In this document: piece after piece, positions 25,901 to 34,284 of the stretch
Layout of the letters: every line of letters starts with the position of its first letter
Numbering within the stretch: position 1 is the stretch's first letter
From: JBOHDX01 sp050700835
GTDB taxonomy: Bacteria; Actinomycetota; Actinomycetes; Propionibacteriales; Nocardioidaceae
Direction of reading: 5' to 3'
Length of the DNA: 64,000 bases
Assembly (NCBI GenBank): GCA_050700835.1
Contig: JBOHDX010000054.1
Location: forward strand, 1-64,000
Position numbers and translations under genes: made by a program
Notes under the pieces: generated by a model
The model's database searches: none
What the model was told of the DNA's origin: nothing
The model's input: only the letters and a program-made list of their open reading frames with translations

Positions 25901-26492
25901 TCTCGGTGAGCAGGTCGGCCAGACGGGTCAGGTTTCCGTCGGTCGAGTCCAGCTTGCGGAGTGCCTTCTCCTTGCGCTTGCGGTGCTTGAGTATGCCCGC
26001 GGCCTCCTCGACGAAGCCGCGGCGCTCCTCCGGGCTGGCGTGGAGCACCGAGTCGAGCTGCCCCTGACCCACGATGACGTGCATCTCCCGCCCGATCCCG
26101 GAGTCGCTGAGCAGCTCCTGCACGTCGAGCAGTCGACAGGTCTGGCCGTTGATGGCGTACTCGGAGCCGCCGTTGCGGAACAGGGTCCGGGAGATAACCA
26201 CCTCGGAGTAGTCGATCGGCAGCGCTCCATCGGTGTTGTCGATGGTCAACACCACCTCGGCCCGTCCGAGTGGGGGTCGCCCGGACGTGCCGGCGAAGAT
26301 GACGTCCTCCATCTTGCCGCCGCGCAGCGACTTGGCGCCCTGCTCGCCCATCACCCAGGCCAACGCGTCGACGACGTTGGACTTGCCCGAGCCGTTGGGG
26401 CCGACGACGCAGGTGATTCCTGGTTCGAGCTCGAGATGGGTGGAGGAGGCGAAAGACTTGAACCCGCGGAGCGTCAGGCTCTTGAGGTACAC
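22947..26492 (-). CDS. smc: Chromosome segregation protein SMC
   Basis: Condensin-like ATPase that organises the chromosome with ScpA/ScpB. 1181 aa. N-terminal head with Walker A VVGPNGSGKSNVVDAL near residue 32, a long coiled coil, a hinge at about 500-680 (GLLGSVAALLSVRPGYEAAV), a second coiled coil, and the C-terminal head with signature LLSGGERSLVAVAF and Walker B FYILDEVEAALD. The GTG at 26490-26492 follows AGGAGG and begins VYLKSLTLRGFKSF, the canonical SMC start; longer readings are rejected. Confidence 0.96.
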   Translation of the reverse strand: MYLKSLTLRGFKSFASSTHLELEPGITCVVGPNGSGKSNVVDALAWVMGEQGAKSLRGGKMEDVIFAGTSGRPPLGRAEVVLTIDNTDGALPIDYSEVVISRTLFRNGGSEYAINGQTCRLLDVQELLSDSGIGREMHVIVGQGQLDSVLHASPEERRGFVEEAAGILKHRKRKEKALRKLDSTDGNLTRLADLLTEIRRQLKPLGRQAEVARKAVGVQADLRDARARLLADDMTTARGSFEREMADETALRERRTAVEDDLAGTTQSQARLEEQLRADAPRLARSQETWYHLSGLRERLRGTVGQAAERVRTSADEPAQLPLGRDPDELEAEASRVRAQEDSINAEVTQARAALEAAVEGRQNVEQAHVEEDRRVAGLLRASADRREGLARLTGQVNARRSRAAAAQEEVDRLHGVRDEVERRAGRASRDFTALENQVAGLDAGEGGLDAEHEAAQAVLDDLTAQTEKVRDQAQAADRDRAALVGRVEALELGLTRKDGSGALLAATDTVSGLLGSVAALLSVRPGYEAAVAAALGDAADAVAVTHVDAAVEAIAHLKADDLGRAGLVLGGADIDDSTWPGLPRSAVYAIDLVDAPGALVGSLRRLLFKVVVVQDLDEARDVVADVPDVVAVTRSGDLLSRHRAAGGSSSTPSLLEVQAALDEARERLEAATHAGERLRFDLSRLDDQRTEAAHRLDVALARLHESDAAMSAVAEQLGQLGSAARSAKAESERLSRTIHEAQAARDLNREGLNELEERLAQASQAPGEEPDTGSREGLAETAKAARAHETEARLVLRTGEERARALHGRADSLVAAAQRERAERRQALERRERRRREARVAAAVVVGSRLTLDRVEQSLALAQAQRRAVEDSRGERESALVAARTRVNELGADLARLTDSVHRDEVARTEQRLRIEALEQRSFEELGLDVDTLLTEYGPDILVPPPPVDEGAEPGEPVAYVREEQAKRLRVAEKALALLGRVNPLALEEYSAMEERHAFLTEQLEDLKRTRRDLLDIIRDVDQRVEQVFTAAFVDVQREFTLIFARLFPGGEGRLVLTEPSDMLRTGIDVEARPPGKKVKRLSLLSGGERSLVAVAFLVALFKARPSPFYILDEVEAALDEINLGRLLEIYEELRENSQLLVITHQKRTMEVADALYGVSMRGDGVSAVISQRLREAESA

Positions 26493-26548
26493 GCGTTGTC
26501 CTCCTGCACGGCGCGCACGCGCCAAGGCACCGGGGAAGGCCGGTGCTC

Positions 26549-26554
26549 AGCCTA
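26549..26554 (-). promoter_or_regulatory. Candidate -10 element of smc
   Basis: TAGGCT on the minus strand, about 57 bp upstream of the smc GTG, in an 80-bp gap. The -35 is unclear. Confidence 0.35.
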
Positions 26555-26572
26555 GTGTGTGGATGCGAGGGT

Positions 26573-26809
26573 TCAGCGCGCGACAGGCGCAAGAAGCTCT
26601 GAGCTGGTGTCGATGCGGGAGATGTCGTCGTCGACGGTCACGGCCAGATCGGCGCTGGCGCGGGTGTAGGCCGCCGCCAGGGCATCGTTCTCCTGCTTCA
26701 AGCGCAGCACCTCGGCCTCCAGGTCGGCGACACGGCGCCGCAACTGCCAGGTCAGTGGGGCACGGCGGTCATCGATCCCGCCCACGTAACCCACAAGTGC
26801 CTTGGCCAT
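26573..26809 (-). CDS. Small coiled-coil protein upstream of smc
   Basis: 78 aa beginning MAKALVGYVGGIDDR at an ATG preceded by GGAGGAC. The middle (LRRRVADLEAEVLRLKQEN) is a heptad-like coiled coil, and the end is acidic and plain. I recall similar small proteins with an ALVGYVGG opening in actinobacteria but know no function. It lies upstream of smc on the same strand. Confidence 0.75.
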   Translation of the reverse strand: MAKALVGYVGGIDDRRAPLTWQLRRRVADLEAEVLRLKQENDALAAAYTRASADLAVTVDDDISRIDTSSELLAPVAR

Positions 26810-26929
26810 GAAGTCCTCCACGCTGAGGTCGGGACGGGTCCGGTAGGACCACGGGGGTCTCCGCCTGCCGCTGGGTACGCGGGATGCGGCCTGCCCGTCT
26901 TCCAGAGTCGCACCTAGGGCCGAGCCCGG

Positions 26930-27478
26930 TCAACCTGGGGGCACGTCGAGACCGTCCAACTCGCCCAAATCGGTCTGCCTTCCGCCACTGAGCAGCGGGT
27001 CGAGCGGCTTCCGCATGTTGACAGCAGTCACCTCGAACCCGGACGTCTCGTACATCCGGCGGGCAACGTGGTTCGAGCCGAACACGTTGAGCGACACCTC
27101 GTGCGCACCTTGGCGACGGCACTCGCGCTCGGCGGCGGCCAGCAGGGCGCGCCCGTAGCCCTGTCCGCGCTGGGTCTCGCTCACCTCGATGTCGTAGATG
27201 AAGGCGCTGCGACCGACCGACGTCTCGTGGATCCACAGCCACAGGTTGCCGATCTCGCCTGCGTCAGAGTCCTGGGGGTCGTGCGCGACGTACAGGAAGT
27301 GCTCGAGCGTGGCTCTGCCGGTGGGCAACAGCGACGCGCACTGGGTCGTGGCCCGCTCCCGCGCCTCGACTTCGGGCATGGTGCCGGAGGCGATCATGTG
27401 GTCGGCGTACCGGTCCACCAGCGTGGGGTACCAGGAGTCGAACCGGCGTTGGTCCATCCGCGTCAGGCGTACGTCCAC
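26930..27478 (-). CDS. GNAT-family N-acetyltransferase
   Basis: 182-aa acetyltransferase. The acetyl-CoA pocket motif is EVSETQRGQGYGRALLAAAE (motif A), followed by LNVFGSNHVARRMYETSGFE (motif B). The N-terminal half (YPTLVDRYADHMIASG, EARERATTQ) resembles a common actinobacterial GNAT subgroup of unknown substrate. GTG start. It faces a small CDS across 47 bp. Confidence 0.85.
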   Translation of the reverse strand: MDVRLTRMDQRRFDSWYPTLVDRYADHMIASGTMPEVEARERATTQCASLLPTGRATLEHFLYVAHDPQDSDAGEIGNLWLWIHETSVGRSAFIYDIEVSETQRGQGYGRALLAAAERECRRQGAHEVSLNVFGSNHVARRMYETSGFEVTAVNMRKPLDPLLSGGRQTDLGELDGLDVPPG

Positions 27479-27525
27479 TGCGGCCCCTCCCCGTGTGTAC
27501 CAGGATCGTTGGCGACACTAGTGCC

Positions 27526-27735
27526 ATGGACCCCGCCCCGAAGGATCGCACCCCCGACCTGCTCGCGCGGCCGTGCCTGGCGCTGTGCTCCTGGTCGCGG
27601 ACCGAGGAGGAGCGCGAGGGCCTGCCGGTCTTCCGCTGCGGCGGCTGCGGCACCGAGTGGGTACGTTCGCAGGGCTGGACGCCGATCGACCACACCGGGG
27701 TGGTGCCCGACGCGGTGGCGGCCGAAGTGCAGTAG
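27526..27735 (+). CDS. Small cysteine-rich protein, possible zinc ribbon
   Basis: 69 aa with an ATG start at 27526. Cysteines in ARPCLALCSW and FRCGGCGTEW could form a four-Cys zinc site. No named family is recognised. It lies between divergent GNAT and convergent mutM. Whether the start is the ATG or an upstream in-frame ATG at 27493 is open; the shorter form has no obvious SD. Confidence 0.55.
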   Translation: MDPAPKDRTPDLLARPCLALCSWSRTEEEREGLPVFRCGGCGTEWVRSQGWTPIDHTGVVPDAVAAEVQ

Positions 27736-27748
27736 CGCTGAGCGACGT

Positions 27749-28600
27749 TCACCAACGGGCGCGACGGGGCCGCGGCTGGCACCGCGGGCAGGTGTAGCTC
27801 GAGCGGTTCATGAACGGCTCGCGGCGTATCGGCGTGCCGCAGCGGGAGCACGGCAGGCCCTCCTGGCCGTAGACCTCCAAGGAGCGCTCGAAGTAGCCGC
27901 TCTCGCCGTTCACGTTGACGTACAACGCGTCGAACGACGTGCCACCCTGGGAGAGTGCGGCCGCCATCACGGCGCGGACCGCCGCGAGAGTGCTGTCGAT
28001 CTCAGCTCGCCGCAGCGTCTCGGTCGGGCGCGCATAGTGCAGCCGCTCCAGCCAGAGGGCCTCGTCGGCGTAGATGTTGCCGATCCCGGAGACCAACGAC
28101 TGGTCCAGCAGGGCCCGTTTGAGGCCGGTACGTCGCGCTCGGAGCCGTCGGGTCAGCTCGTCGTCGTCGAACTCCGGATCCAGGGGGTCGCGGGCGATGT
28201 GCGCGATCTCGCCCGGCAGGTCGGCACCCCCCGCCGACACCGACAGGCCGCCGAACATGCGTTGGTCGACGAACCTGAGGTCCGTGCCGTCGTCCAGCAC
28301 CACGCGAACTCGGAGGTGTCGCTGGTCCTGAGTGTCGTGCGGCTGCAGGAGCAGCTGACCCGACATCCCCAGATGAGCAAGCAGAGCGTCGTGCTCGTCG
28401 AACGGGATCCAGAGGTATTTGCCGCGGCGCCGGGCGGCTCCCAGCCGGACACCACTCAGCCGGTGCACCAGGTCGTCCGGACCGGGGAGGTGGCGACGCA
28501 CGGATCGGGCGGCCAGCACCTCGACGGACCGGACCAAGCGGCCGGTGACATGTCGCGCGAGGCCGCGGCGGACGACTTCGACCTCGGGCAGCTCGGGCAC
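27749..28600 (-). CDS. mutM: Formamidopyrimidine-DNA glycosylase (Fpg)
   Basis: Excises 8-oxoguanine and other oxidised purines. 283 aa. After initiator removal the catalytic Pro leads PELPEVEVVRRGL; the conserved lysine lies in RRRGKYLWIPF; helix-two-turn-helix VSGIGNIYADEALW; and the C-terminal zinc finger has PCSRCGTPI with SYTCPRC. The GTG at 28598-28600 is fixed by the requirement for Pro2. The gene starts 4 bp after the rnc stop. Confidence 0.96.
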   Translation of the reverse strand: MPELPEVEVVRRGLARHVTGRLVRSVEVLAARSVRRHLPGPDDLVHRLSGVRLGAARRRGKYLWIPFDEHDALLAHLGMSGQLLLQPHDTQDQRHLRVRVVLDDGTDLRFVDQRMFGGLSVSAGGADLPGEIAHIARDPLDPEFDDDELTRRLRARRTGLKRALLDQSLVSGIGNIYADEALWLERLHYARPTETLRRAEIDSTLAAVRAVMAAALSQGGTSFDALYVNVNGESGYFERSLEVYGQEGLPCSRCGTPIRREPFMNRSSYTCPRCQPRPRRARW

Positions 28601-28604
28601 GTGC

Positions 28605-29357
28605 TCAGCGAGGCGGGAGCGCCGGTGACCCCGACCGCGCGGACTGGGCCGCCTGAATGTCGCGCCACGCCGCCTCGGCGGCCTGCTGCTCGGCTTCCTT
28701 CTTGGATCGGCCCGTGCCGTGGCCATAGGTCTCCTCCCCCACGCGTACGCGGGCGGTGAAGACCTTCTCGTGGTCGGGGCCGGTGTCCTGGATCAGGTAT
28801 TCCGGCACCCCGAGGCCGGTGTCCGCGGAGAGCTCCTGCAGGCTGGTCTTCCAGTCGAGCCCAGCCCCCATCGACGACGCCGCGTCGATCAGCGGGTCGA
28901 ACAGCCGGTGCACGAGCTCGGACGCCCCGGTGAACCCGGAGCGCAGATAGACCACCCCGATCACCGCCTCCACCGTGTCGGACAGGATCGACGACTTGTC
29001 GCGACCGCCGGTGGTGTCCTCGCCGCGACCGAGCCGCACGTACGTACCGAGCCCGAGGGTGCGCGCCACCTCGGCCAGCGCACGCGAGTTGACGACGGCG
29101 GCGCGCAGCTTGGCCAGCCGCCCCTCCGACAGGTCGGGGTGCCCGTTGAACAGCGTGTCGGTGACGATCAGGCCGAGAACGGCGTCGCCGAGGAACTCCA
29201 GCCGCTCGTTGGTGGGCAAGCCGCCGTTCTCGTAGGCGAACGACCGGTGCGTCAAGGCGTGTTCGAGCGCGTCGTCGGGCAGGTCCGACGTGCCCAACGC
29301 GGCCCGGAGATTGTCGTAGTCGACCTCGGGGGCCGGCACGTGGGTGTGGTCGCTCAC
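28605..29357 (-). CDS. rnc: Ribonuclease III
   Basis: Cleaves double-stranded RNA in rRNA processing and mRNA turnover. 250 aa. The signature RSFAYENGG...NERLEFLGDAVLG carries the catalytic Glu/Asp residues; SDTVEAVIGVVYL holds the second acidic pair; the dsRBD begins DWKTSLQEL and includes GTGRSKKEAEQQAAEAAW. GTG start at 29355-29357. It follows rpmF by 14 bp and precedes mutM, a common actinobacterial order. Confidence 0.96.
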   Translation of the reverse strand: MSDHTHVPAPEVDYDNLRAALGTSDLPDDALEHALTHRSFAYENGGLPTNERLEFLGDAVLGLIVTDTLFNGHPDLSEGRLAKLRAAVVNSRALAEVARTLGLGTYVRLGRGEDTTGGRDKSSILSDTVEAVIGVVYLRSGFTGASELVHRLFDPLIDAASSMGAGLDWKTSLQELSADTGLGVPEYLIQDTGPDHEKVFTARVRVGEETYGHGTGRSKKEAEQQAAEAAWRDIQAAQSARSGSPALPPR

Positions 29358-29371
29358 GGCACCCCGGCGCG

Positions 29372-29557
29372 TCAGAGGACCTGTCGCTGTTGGCCGCGCT
29401 TGCCGTACTGCCCACACGTGGGGCAGGCACGGTGCGGCAGGTGCTTGGCGCGGCAGGCCGGGTTGACGCAGGTCACCAGCGCAGTGGCGGTGGCCTTCCA
29501 CTGCGACCGGCGGTGCCGGGTGTTGCTGCGCGAAGTCTTCCGCTTCGGGACCGCCAC
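29372..29557 (-). CDS. rpmF: 50S ribosomal protein bL32
   Basis: 61-aa large-subunit protein. AVPKRKTSRSNTRHRRSQWK is the diagnostic opening, and four cysteines (TCVNPAC and ACPTCG) form the zinc site of the Cys+ form. GTG at 29555-29557 preceded by GAGGAG; a longer reading upstream is unsupported. Confidence 0.96.
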   Translation of the reverse strand: MAVPKRKTSRSNTRHRRSQWKATATALVTCVNPACRAKHLPHRACPTCGQYGKRGQQRQVL

Positions 29558-29617
29558 GTGGAACTCCTCGGAATCCTGGGTACGCCGGATGGTAGGTCCA
29601 ACCGGCACCTTGCGTGT

Positions 29618-29660
29618 CGTGCTGGTGCTGCGGGTGCTGCGGGTGCTGCGTGCTGCAGGC
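29618..29660. repeat. 9-bp tandem repeat between DUF177 and rpmF
   Basis: About four copies of CTGCGGGTG-like units lie in the 117-bp gap ahead of rpmF. No coding sense is evident. Confidence 0.65.
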
Positions 29661-29674
29661 TCGGCGACGGCAGA

Positions 29675-30172
29675 TCACCGATCGAGGTCGCGAAGCGCCG
29701 CCCACCGCGGGTCGATCGTTTCGCCGTGTTCGTGCTCCGGGTCGTCGGCGAGCCGTGCCCCGCACTCGGGGCACAGCCCGGGACAGTCCGGGCTGCACAG
29801 CGGGTTGAACGGCAGCGCAAGCACCACCGCGTCCCGCAACAGCGGCTCGAGGTCGATCAGGTCGTCCGCGAGCCGGCTGGCCTCGTCCTCGGTCGCATCG
29901 CTGCCGGGGTAGACGTACAACTCCTGGAGATCCACGACGAGCGAGTCGGCGATCGGCTCCAGGCATCGTGCGCACTGACCCGCCAGCCGCACCGCACCGG
30001 TGCCGCTCACGAGAACGCCCTCCATCACCGACTCGAGCCGCAGATCCAGCACGATGTCGCTGCCCGGAGGGACGCCGAGCATGTCGATACCCAGATCTGC
30101 CGGTGCCGGCGCCGTTCGTTCGACCAGTCGTTGCGACCCCGGGCGCCGGCCGAGCTCGTGAGTGTCGAGCAC
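29675..30172 (-). CDS. DUF177 (YceD-like) protein
   Basis: 165-aa protein of the YceD family encoded ahead of rpmF; YceD is linked to 23S rRNA accumulation in plants and bacteria, but its action is not settled. LDTHELGRRPGS is the conserved opening and QCARCLEPI and CSPDCPGLCPECG give two cysteine pairs. Homologues begin a few residues earlier (DPRAPLVLDT), yet no start codon exists upstream before an in-frame TGA, so the GTG at 30170-30172 is used. Confidence 0.88.
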   Translation of the reverse strand: MLDTHELGRRPGSQRLVERTAPAPADLGIDMLGVPPGSDIVLDLRLESVMEGVLVSGTGAVRLAGQCARCLEPIADSLVVDLQELYVYPGSDATEDEASRLADDLIDLEPLLRDAVVLALPFNPLCSPDCPGLCPECGARLADDPEHEHGETIDPRWAALRDLDR

Positions 30173-30316
30173 GAGCGGCGCTCTCGGGTCGAGCCTGGAC
30201 AGGGCGTCACTTCCGTCGTCGGGCGTGGCAGATCATCGGCCATCGAAATGACCGACATACAGACTAACCGGTCGAGGCCGTGACGGACGAATCGGCCATC
30301 GGGGCGTCGCCGCAGC

Positions 30317-30826
30317 TCAGCCGGCGTGCGGGTCGGGCAGCGGCAGGTGTGTCTCGCCCTCGCGTCCGAACGTGTCGAGCTCGCTGCGTCCCCGCAAGCG
30401 CTCGCGACCCCGGGTGACGGCGTCGAGGGTTTTGTTCAACGTGAACTCGAAGTTGCCGAGCCGTTCGTCGACGTAGTCGTCGGTGTCCCGGCGCAGCGCG
30501 TCCGACTCGGTCCGTGCCTCGGTCAGCATGGACTCGGCCTCCCTTCGGGCCAACCGGTAGACCTCGGTGTCCGAGACCAGGATCTCCTGCTGGCTGCGCG
30601 CGTCCGCCACGATCTGCTCGGCCTGTGCGCGTCCCTGCGCGACCTCGTGCTCACGGTCTGCGATCACCCGGTCGGCGTCGCCGAAGGCGGTGCCGAGGAT
30701 CGCGGCGAGCTCGTCGATCGCCGCCAACATCTCGGCGCGGTTCACCACGCACGACGACGACATCGGCATGGCACGCGCGCTTTCGACCAGCTGCCGGATC
30801 TCGGCGACCTTGGTCTGCACGTCCAC
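30317..30826 (-). CDS. sepIVA: SepIVA-like DivIVA-domain protein
   Basis: 169-aa protein rich in helix and coiled coil (IADREHEVAQGRAQAEQIV, RREAESMLTEARTESDALRR). Position just upstream of DUF177 and the acidic EDxY/RRDTDDYVDERL motif match mycobacterial SepIVA (Rv2927c), a septum-associated DivIVA-like factor; the C-terminus is GEG- and Pro-rich. GTG start preceded by GGGAGGG. Function is by homology. Confidence 0.8.
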   Translation of the reverse strand: MDVQTKVAEIRQLVESARAMPMSSSCVVNRAEMLAAIDELAAILGTAFGDADRVIADREHEVAQGRAQAEQIVADARSQQEILVSDTEVYRLARREAESMLTEARTESDALRRDTDDYVDERLGNFEFTLNKTLDAVTRGRERLRGRSELDTFGREGETHLPLPDPHAG

Positions 30827-30896
30827 GGTTCGGCCCTCCCCTCGAAGTCGAAGCGGACTCCATCACACAGATGATTGTGCCTTTCCGCCGGACAAC

Positions 30897-31406
30897 TCAC
30901 GCGTCACGCCGAGTGGGAGGTGACGAACGTCGCGCCGCCAGGCGTTCCAGGAGGGCGTCGTGGACGCCGGGAGGAACCAGTCCAGAGACGTCCCCGCCGT
31001 GCCGCGCGACCTCCTTGATCAGGCTCGACGCAATGAAGGAGTACGCAGGGCTGGTCGGGATGAACACCGTCTCGACCTCGGCCAGGCTGTTGTTCATCTG
31101 GGCCATCTGCAGCTCGTAGTCGAAGTCGGACACCGCACGGAGGCCTTTGACGATGGTGTGGATGCCGCGGGCCTGGCAGAAGTCCACCAGCAGCCCACGG
31201 AACGAGTCGACGGTGACGTTGGGAAACGGCACGACCACCGACCTCAGCAGCTCGATCCGTTCCGGCACGGTGAACAAGCCCTCCTTGGACTCGTTCACGA
31301 GGACCGCCACCGTCACCTCGTCGAACGTCCGTGCCGCTCGCTCGACGATGTCGAGGTGGCCGTTGGTGACGGGGTCGAACGAGCCGGGGCAGACCGCCGT
31401 GTGCAC
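30897..31406 (-). CDS. coaD: Phosphopantetheine adenylyltransferase
   Basis: Fourth step of coenzyme A synthesis. 169 aa. The nucleotidyltransferase motif is CPGSFDPVTNGHLDIVERAA, and the C-terminal substrate motif YSFIASSLIKEVARHGGDVS follows. GTG at 31404-31406 with AGGAGA upstream; extension beyond it is unnecessary. It lies 23 bp after rsmD on the same strand. Confidence 0.96.
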   Translation of the reverse strand: MHTAVCPGSFDPVTNGHLDIVERAARTFDEVTVAVLVNESKEGLFTVPERIELLRSVVVPFPNVTVDSFRGLLVDFCQARGIHTIVKGLRAVSDFDYELQMAQMNNSLAEVETVFIPTSPAYSFIASSLIKEVARHGGDVSGLVPPGVHDALLERLAARRSSPPTRRDA

Positions 31407-31429
31407 GCAAGTCTCCTGCCGCCCATGGG

Positions 31430-32008
31430 TCACCGGGGCGAGGCTGCCTCGGCGCGCCGACCGTACCAAAGTGTGGTCTCGCCGTAGCTCTTGCTACGCA
31501 CGGCATCGACACCGTCCGGCCAGGTCGGTCGCGGTGTGCGCGATGACCGCTCCACCACGATGCTCGACCGCGGTGCCAGCCAGCCATGTCGTACGAGGTC
31601 GGCCAGCACCTGGTCGACGGCGTTCGCGTCGAGGGAGTAGGGCGGGTCCAGCAGCACGACGTCGTACGCACGGGCGGCGTCTGCCTGGACGTACCGCTCG
31701 GCGGTGGTGCCGACCGCCACGGCGCCGCTGAGCCCGAGGGTGGCGATGTTGCGGCGTACCAGCTCAAGGGCGCGGCGGTCGCTCTCGACCAGCACCGCGG
31801 ACACCGCGCCGCGAGACAACGCCTCCAGCCCGAGGGCGCCCGAGCCGGCGTAGAGGTCGAGCACATGCAGCCCGTGCAGTCCCGCGAGGGCGGACTCGAG
31901 GGCCGAGAACAACGCCTCACGAACCCGGTCCGACGTCGGCCGGGTGCCCGAACCGGCGGGGACCCGGATCCGGCGCCCCCCCACCGACCCGGCGATGATG
32001 CGGGTCAC
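31430..32008 (-). CDS. rsmD: 16S rRNA (guanine966-N2)-methyltransferase
   Basis: 192-aa SAM-dependent methyltransferase acting on assembled 30S. Motif I is LDLYAGSGALGLEAL, the catalytic motif is LLDPPYSLDA, and the N-terminal RIIAGSVGGRRIRVP is the family signature. The start overlaps the recG stop by 4 bases (GTGA/ATGA type), so recG, rsmD and coaD form a unit. Confidence 0.95.
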   Translation of the reverse strand: MTRIIAGSVGGRRIRVPAGSGTRPTSDRVREALFSALESALAGLHGLHVLDLYAGSGALGLEALSRGAVSAVLVESDRRALELVRRNIATLGLSGAVAVGTTAERYVQADAARAYDVVLLDPPYSLDANAVDQVLADLVRHGWLAPRSSIVVERSSRTPRPTWPDGVDAVRSKSYGETTLWYGRRAEAASPR

Positions 32009-34284
32009 GTCTTGTCCAGGTAGGCGCCACGCTCGGAACCCTCGATCTCAGCGACGAGGCGCCGCAGCGCGGGCCAGGATGACAGGGTCGGGTCCGTCTC
32101 GACGGCTTCGCCGGCCGCAGCACGGGCGACGACGATGACCTCCTCGTCGTCGAGCACACTGAGCAGCCGGAGACTGCTGCGTGAGCCTGACTGGGACGCA
32201 CCGAGCACGTCGCCCTCGCGCCGAAGACGGACGTCGAGCTGGGACAGCTCGAACCCATCGGACGACGCGGCGACCGCGTCGAGGCGGTCCCGGGCCGCAC
32301 TGCCGGCCGGCGCCTCGGTGACCAGCAGGCACAGCCCGGGCTCGGTCCCCCGGCCGACACGGCCGCGGAGCTGGTGGATCTGCGAGACCCCGAACCGGTC
32401 GGGATCCATGATCACCATGACGGTGGCGTTGGGCACGTCGACGCCGACCTCGACCACCGTGGTCGCCACCAGGACGTCGACCTGCCCTGCCGCGAAGGCG
32501 GTCATGACCTCGTCCTTGGCGTCCGGCGTCATGCGGCCGTGCAGCATCTCCACCCGCAGACCGGCCAGCGGCCCCTCCTTCAGCTCGGCGTGCACGTCGT
32601 GCACCGCGCGCGTCGGGCGCCGGTTCACCAGAGGCTCTCCGGGGAGGTCCGGGACCAGACGCAGCCCCCATCGCTCGTCGTCGACCGGCTCCTCGGGTTC
32701 GTCCGCGTCACCGATCCTGGTGCACACGACGTAGGCCTGGCGTCCCCGCGCCACCTCTTCGCCGATCCGTGCCCAGGTGCGGTCGACCCAGGCCGGACGA
32801 TCGAGCACCGGCACGACGGTCGTCTGGATCGGCTGGCGCCCCGACGGCAGCTCGCGCATCGTGGATGTCTCGAGGTCTCCGAACACCGTCATGGCCACGG
32901 TGCGCGGGATCGGTGTCGCGGTCATCACGAGCACGTGCGGACGGTTGCCGGACGCCTTGGCGGTCAGCGCCGCTCGCTGTTCGACGCCGAAGCGGTGCTG
33001 CTCGTCGACCACCACCATCCCCAGGTCGGCGAACCCGACCCTCTCCTCGAGCAGCGCATGGGTTCCCACCACGATGCCCGCCGTCCCTGAGGCCGCGTCG
33101 AGCAGCGCCTGCCGTCGGGCCGCCGCACCGAGCGATCCGGTCAGCAGGGCCACCCTGGTGCCCTCGTCGGCGCCGCCCAGCATCCCGCCGGCAGCAAGGT
33201 CGCCGAGCATGGCGGTGATCGATCTGTGGTGCTGCTGCGCCAGCACCTCGGTCGGCGCCAGCAGCGCGGCCTGCCCACCCGCGTCGACGACCTGCAACAT
33301 CGCGATCAGGGCGACCACTGTCTTGCCCGAGCCCACTTCGCCTTGCAACAGCCGGTGCATCGGGTGCGCGTGCGACAGGTCCACGCCGATCACCTCACCG
33401 ACGTCACGCTGGCCATGGGTGAGCTCGAACGGCAAGCGGGCCTGGAACTGTTCGCGCAGTCCGTCGCCCACCGGCGGTCGAGGCTGGGCCGGCAGCTCCG
33501 CCGTGTCGTGCCGGCGCAGCGCGAGCGCGGTCTGGACGACGAAGGCCTCCTCGAAGACGAAGCGGTCCCGCGCCCGCCGGTGGTCGTCGTGCGACCGCGG
33601 GCGGTGGATCTGGTCCCAGGCCTGCGCCAACGGGAGTAGCCCCTCCTGTTGCCGCACGCGCGCGGGCAGCGGGTCCTCCTCGTCGGGTGCCCCCCCGAGC
33701 TGGTCGAGGACCAGCTCGATCGCCGACGCGATCCGCCATGACGACAGCGACGCGGTTGCCGGATAGACCGGGATCAGCGGGCGTACGCCCTCGAGCTCAC
33801 TCAGGTCGACGTCGACCTTGCCGGCCGGATCATCGTCCGGGTCGGTGCTGCCGAACAAGTGGTAGTCCGGGTGCAGCAGCTGCCGGGTCCGGCGGAACTC
33901 ACTGACCTGACCGGCGAAGAGCCCCACCACACCCGCGTGCAGGGTGCGCACGAGGTACGGCTGTCGGAAGAAGATCAAGGTGAGCTTCTCGGTGCCGTCG
34001 GTCACCACCACCTCGGTCCGCTTGGCGGTGCGCCCTTTGCGACGGTCGCGATAGTCGTGCACGGTCGCCGACACGACGCGGGCCAGCACCGTGACGTGGT
34101 CATCGACCCGGAGCCGCGACAGATCGGTCAGCGATCCGCGCTCGGCGTAGCGGCGTGGGTAGTGGCGAAGCAGCTGGTCGACGGTGGTGATCCCCAGACC
34201 GCGCGAGAGCGCCTTGGCCGACCGGCCGCCGACGAGGAACTCGAGGCGCGCGGCGCTCGACCCCGCCTTCACCGGCCGGCTCAC
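32005..34284 (-). CDS. recG: ATP-dependent DNA helicase RecG
   Basis: Remodels stalled forks and Holliday junctions. 759 aa. An OB-fold wedge region precedes the helicase core: Walker A LLQGEVGSGKTVVALIA, Walker B/DEQH box VVVDEQHRFGVEQR, TATPIPRTVAMT, and helicase C motifs LHGRMTPDAKDEVM, ATTVVEVGVDVPNATVM and HQLRGRVGRG. GTG at 34282-34284 overlaps the stop of the upstream kinase gene (GTGA). Confidence 0.96.
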   Translation of the reverse strand: MSRPVKAGSSAARLEFLVGGRSAKALSRGLGITTVDQLLRHYPRRYAERGSLTDLSRLRVDDHVTVLARVVSATVHDYRDRRKGRTAKRTEVVVTDGTEKLTLIFFRQPYLVRTLHAGVVGLFAGQVSEFRRTRQLLHPDYHLFGSTDPDDDPAGKVDVDLSELEGVRPLIPVYPATASLSSWRIASAIELVLDQLGGAPDEEDPLPARVRQQEGLLPLAQAWDQIHRPRSHDDHRRARDRFVFEEAFVVQTALALRRHDTAELPAQPRPPVGDGLREQFQARLPFELTHGQRDVGEVIGVDLSHAHPMHRLLQGEVGSGKTVVALIAMLQVVDAGGQAALLAPTEVLAQQHHRSITAMLGDLAAGGMLGGADEGTRVALLTGSLGAAARRQALLDAASGTAGIVVGTHALLEERVGFADLGMVVVDEQHRFGVEQRAALTAKASGNRPHVLVMTATPIPRTVAMTVFGDLETSTMRELPSGRQPIQTTVVPVLDRPAWVDRTWARIGEEVARGRQAYVVCTRIGDADEPEEPVDDERWGLRLVPDLPGEPLVNRRPTRAVHDVHAELKEGPLAGLRVEMLHGRMTPDAKDEVMTAFAAGQVDVLVATTVVEVGVDVPNATVMVIMDPDRFGVSQIHQLRGRVGRGTEPGLCLLVTEAPAGSAARDRLDAVAASSDGFELSQLDVRLRREGDVLGASQSGSRSSLRLLSVLDDEEVIVVARAAAGEAVETDPTLSSWPALRRLVAEIEGSERGAYLDKT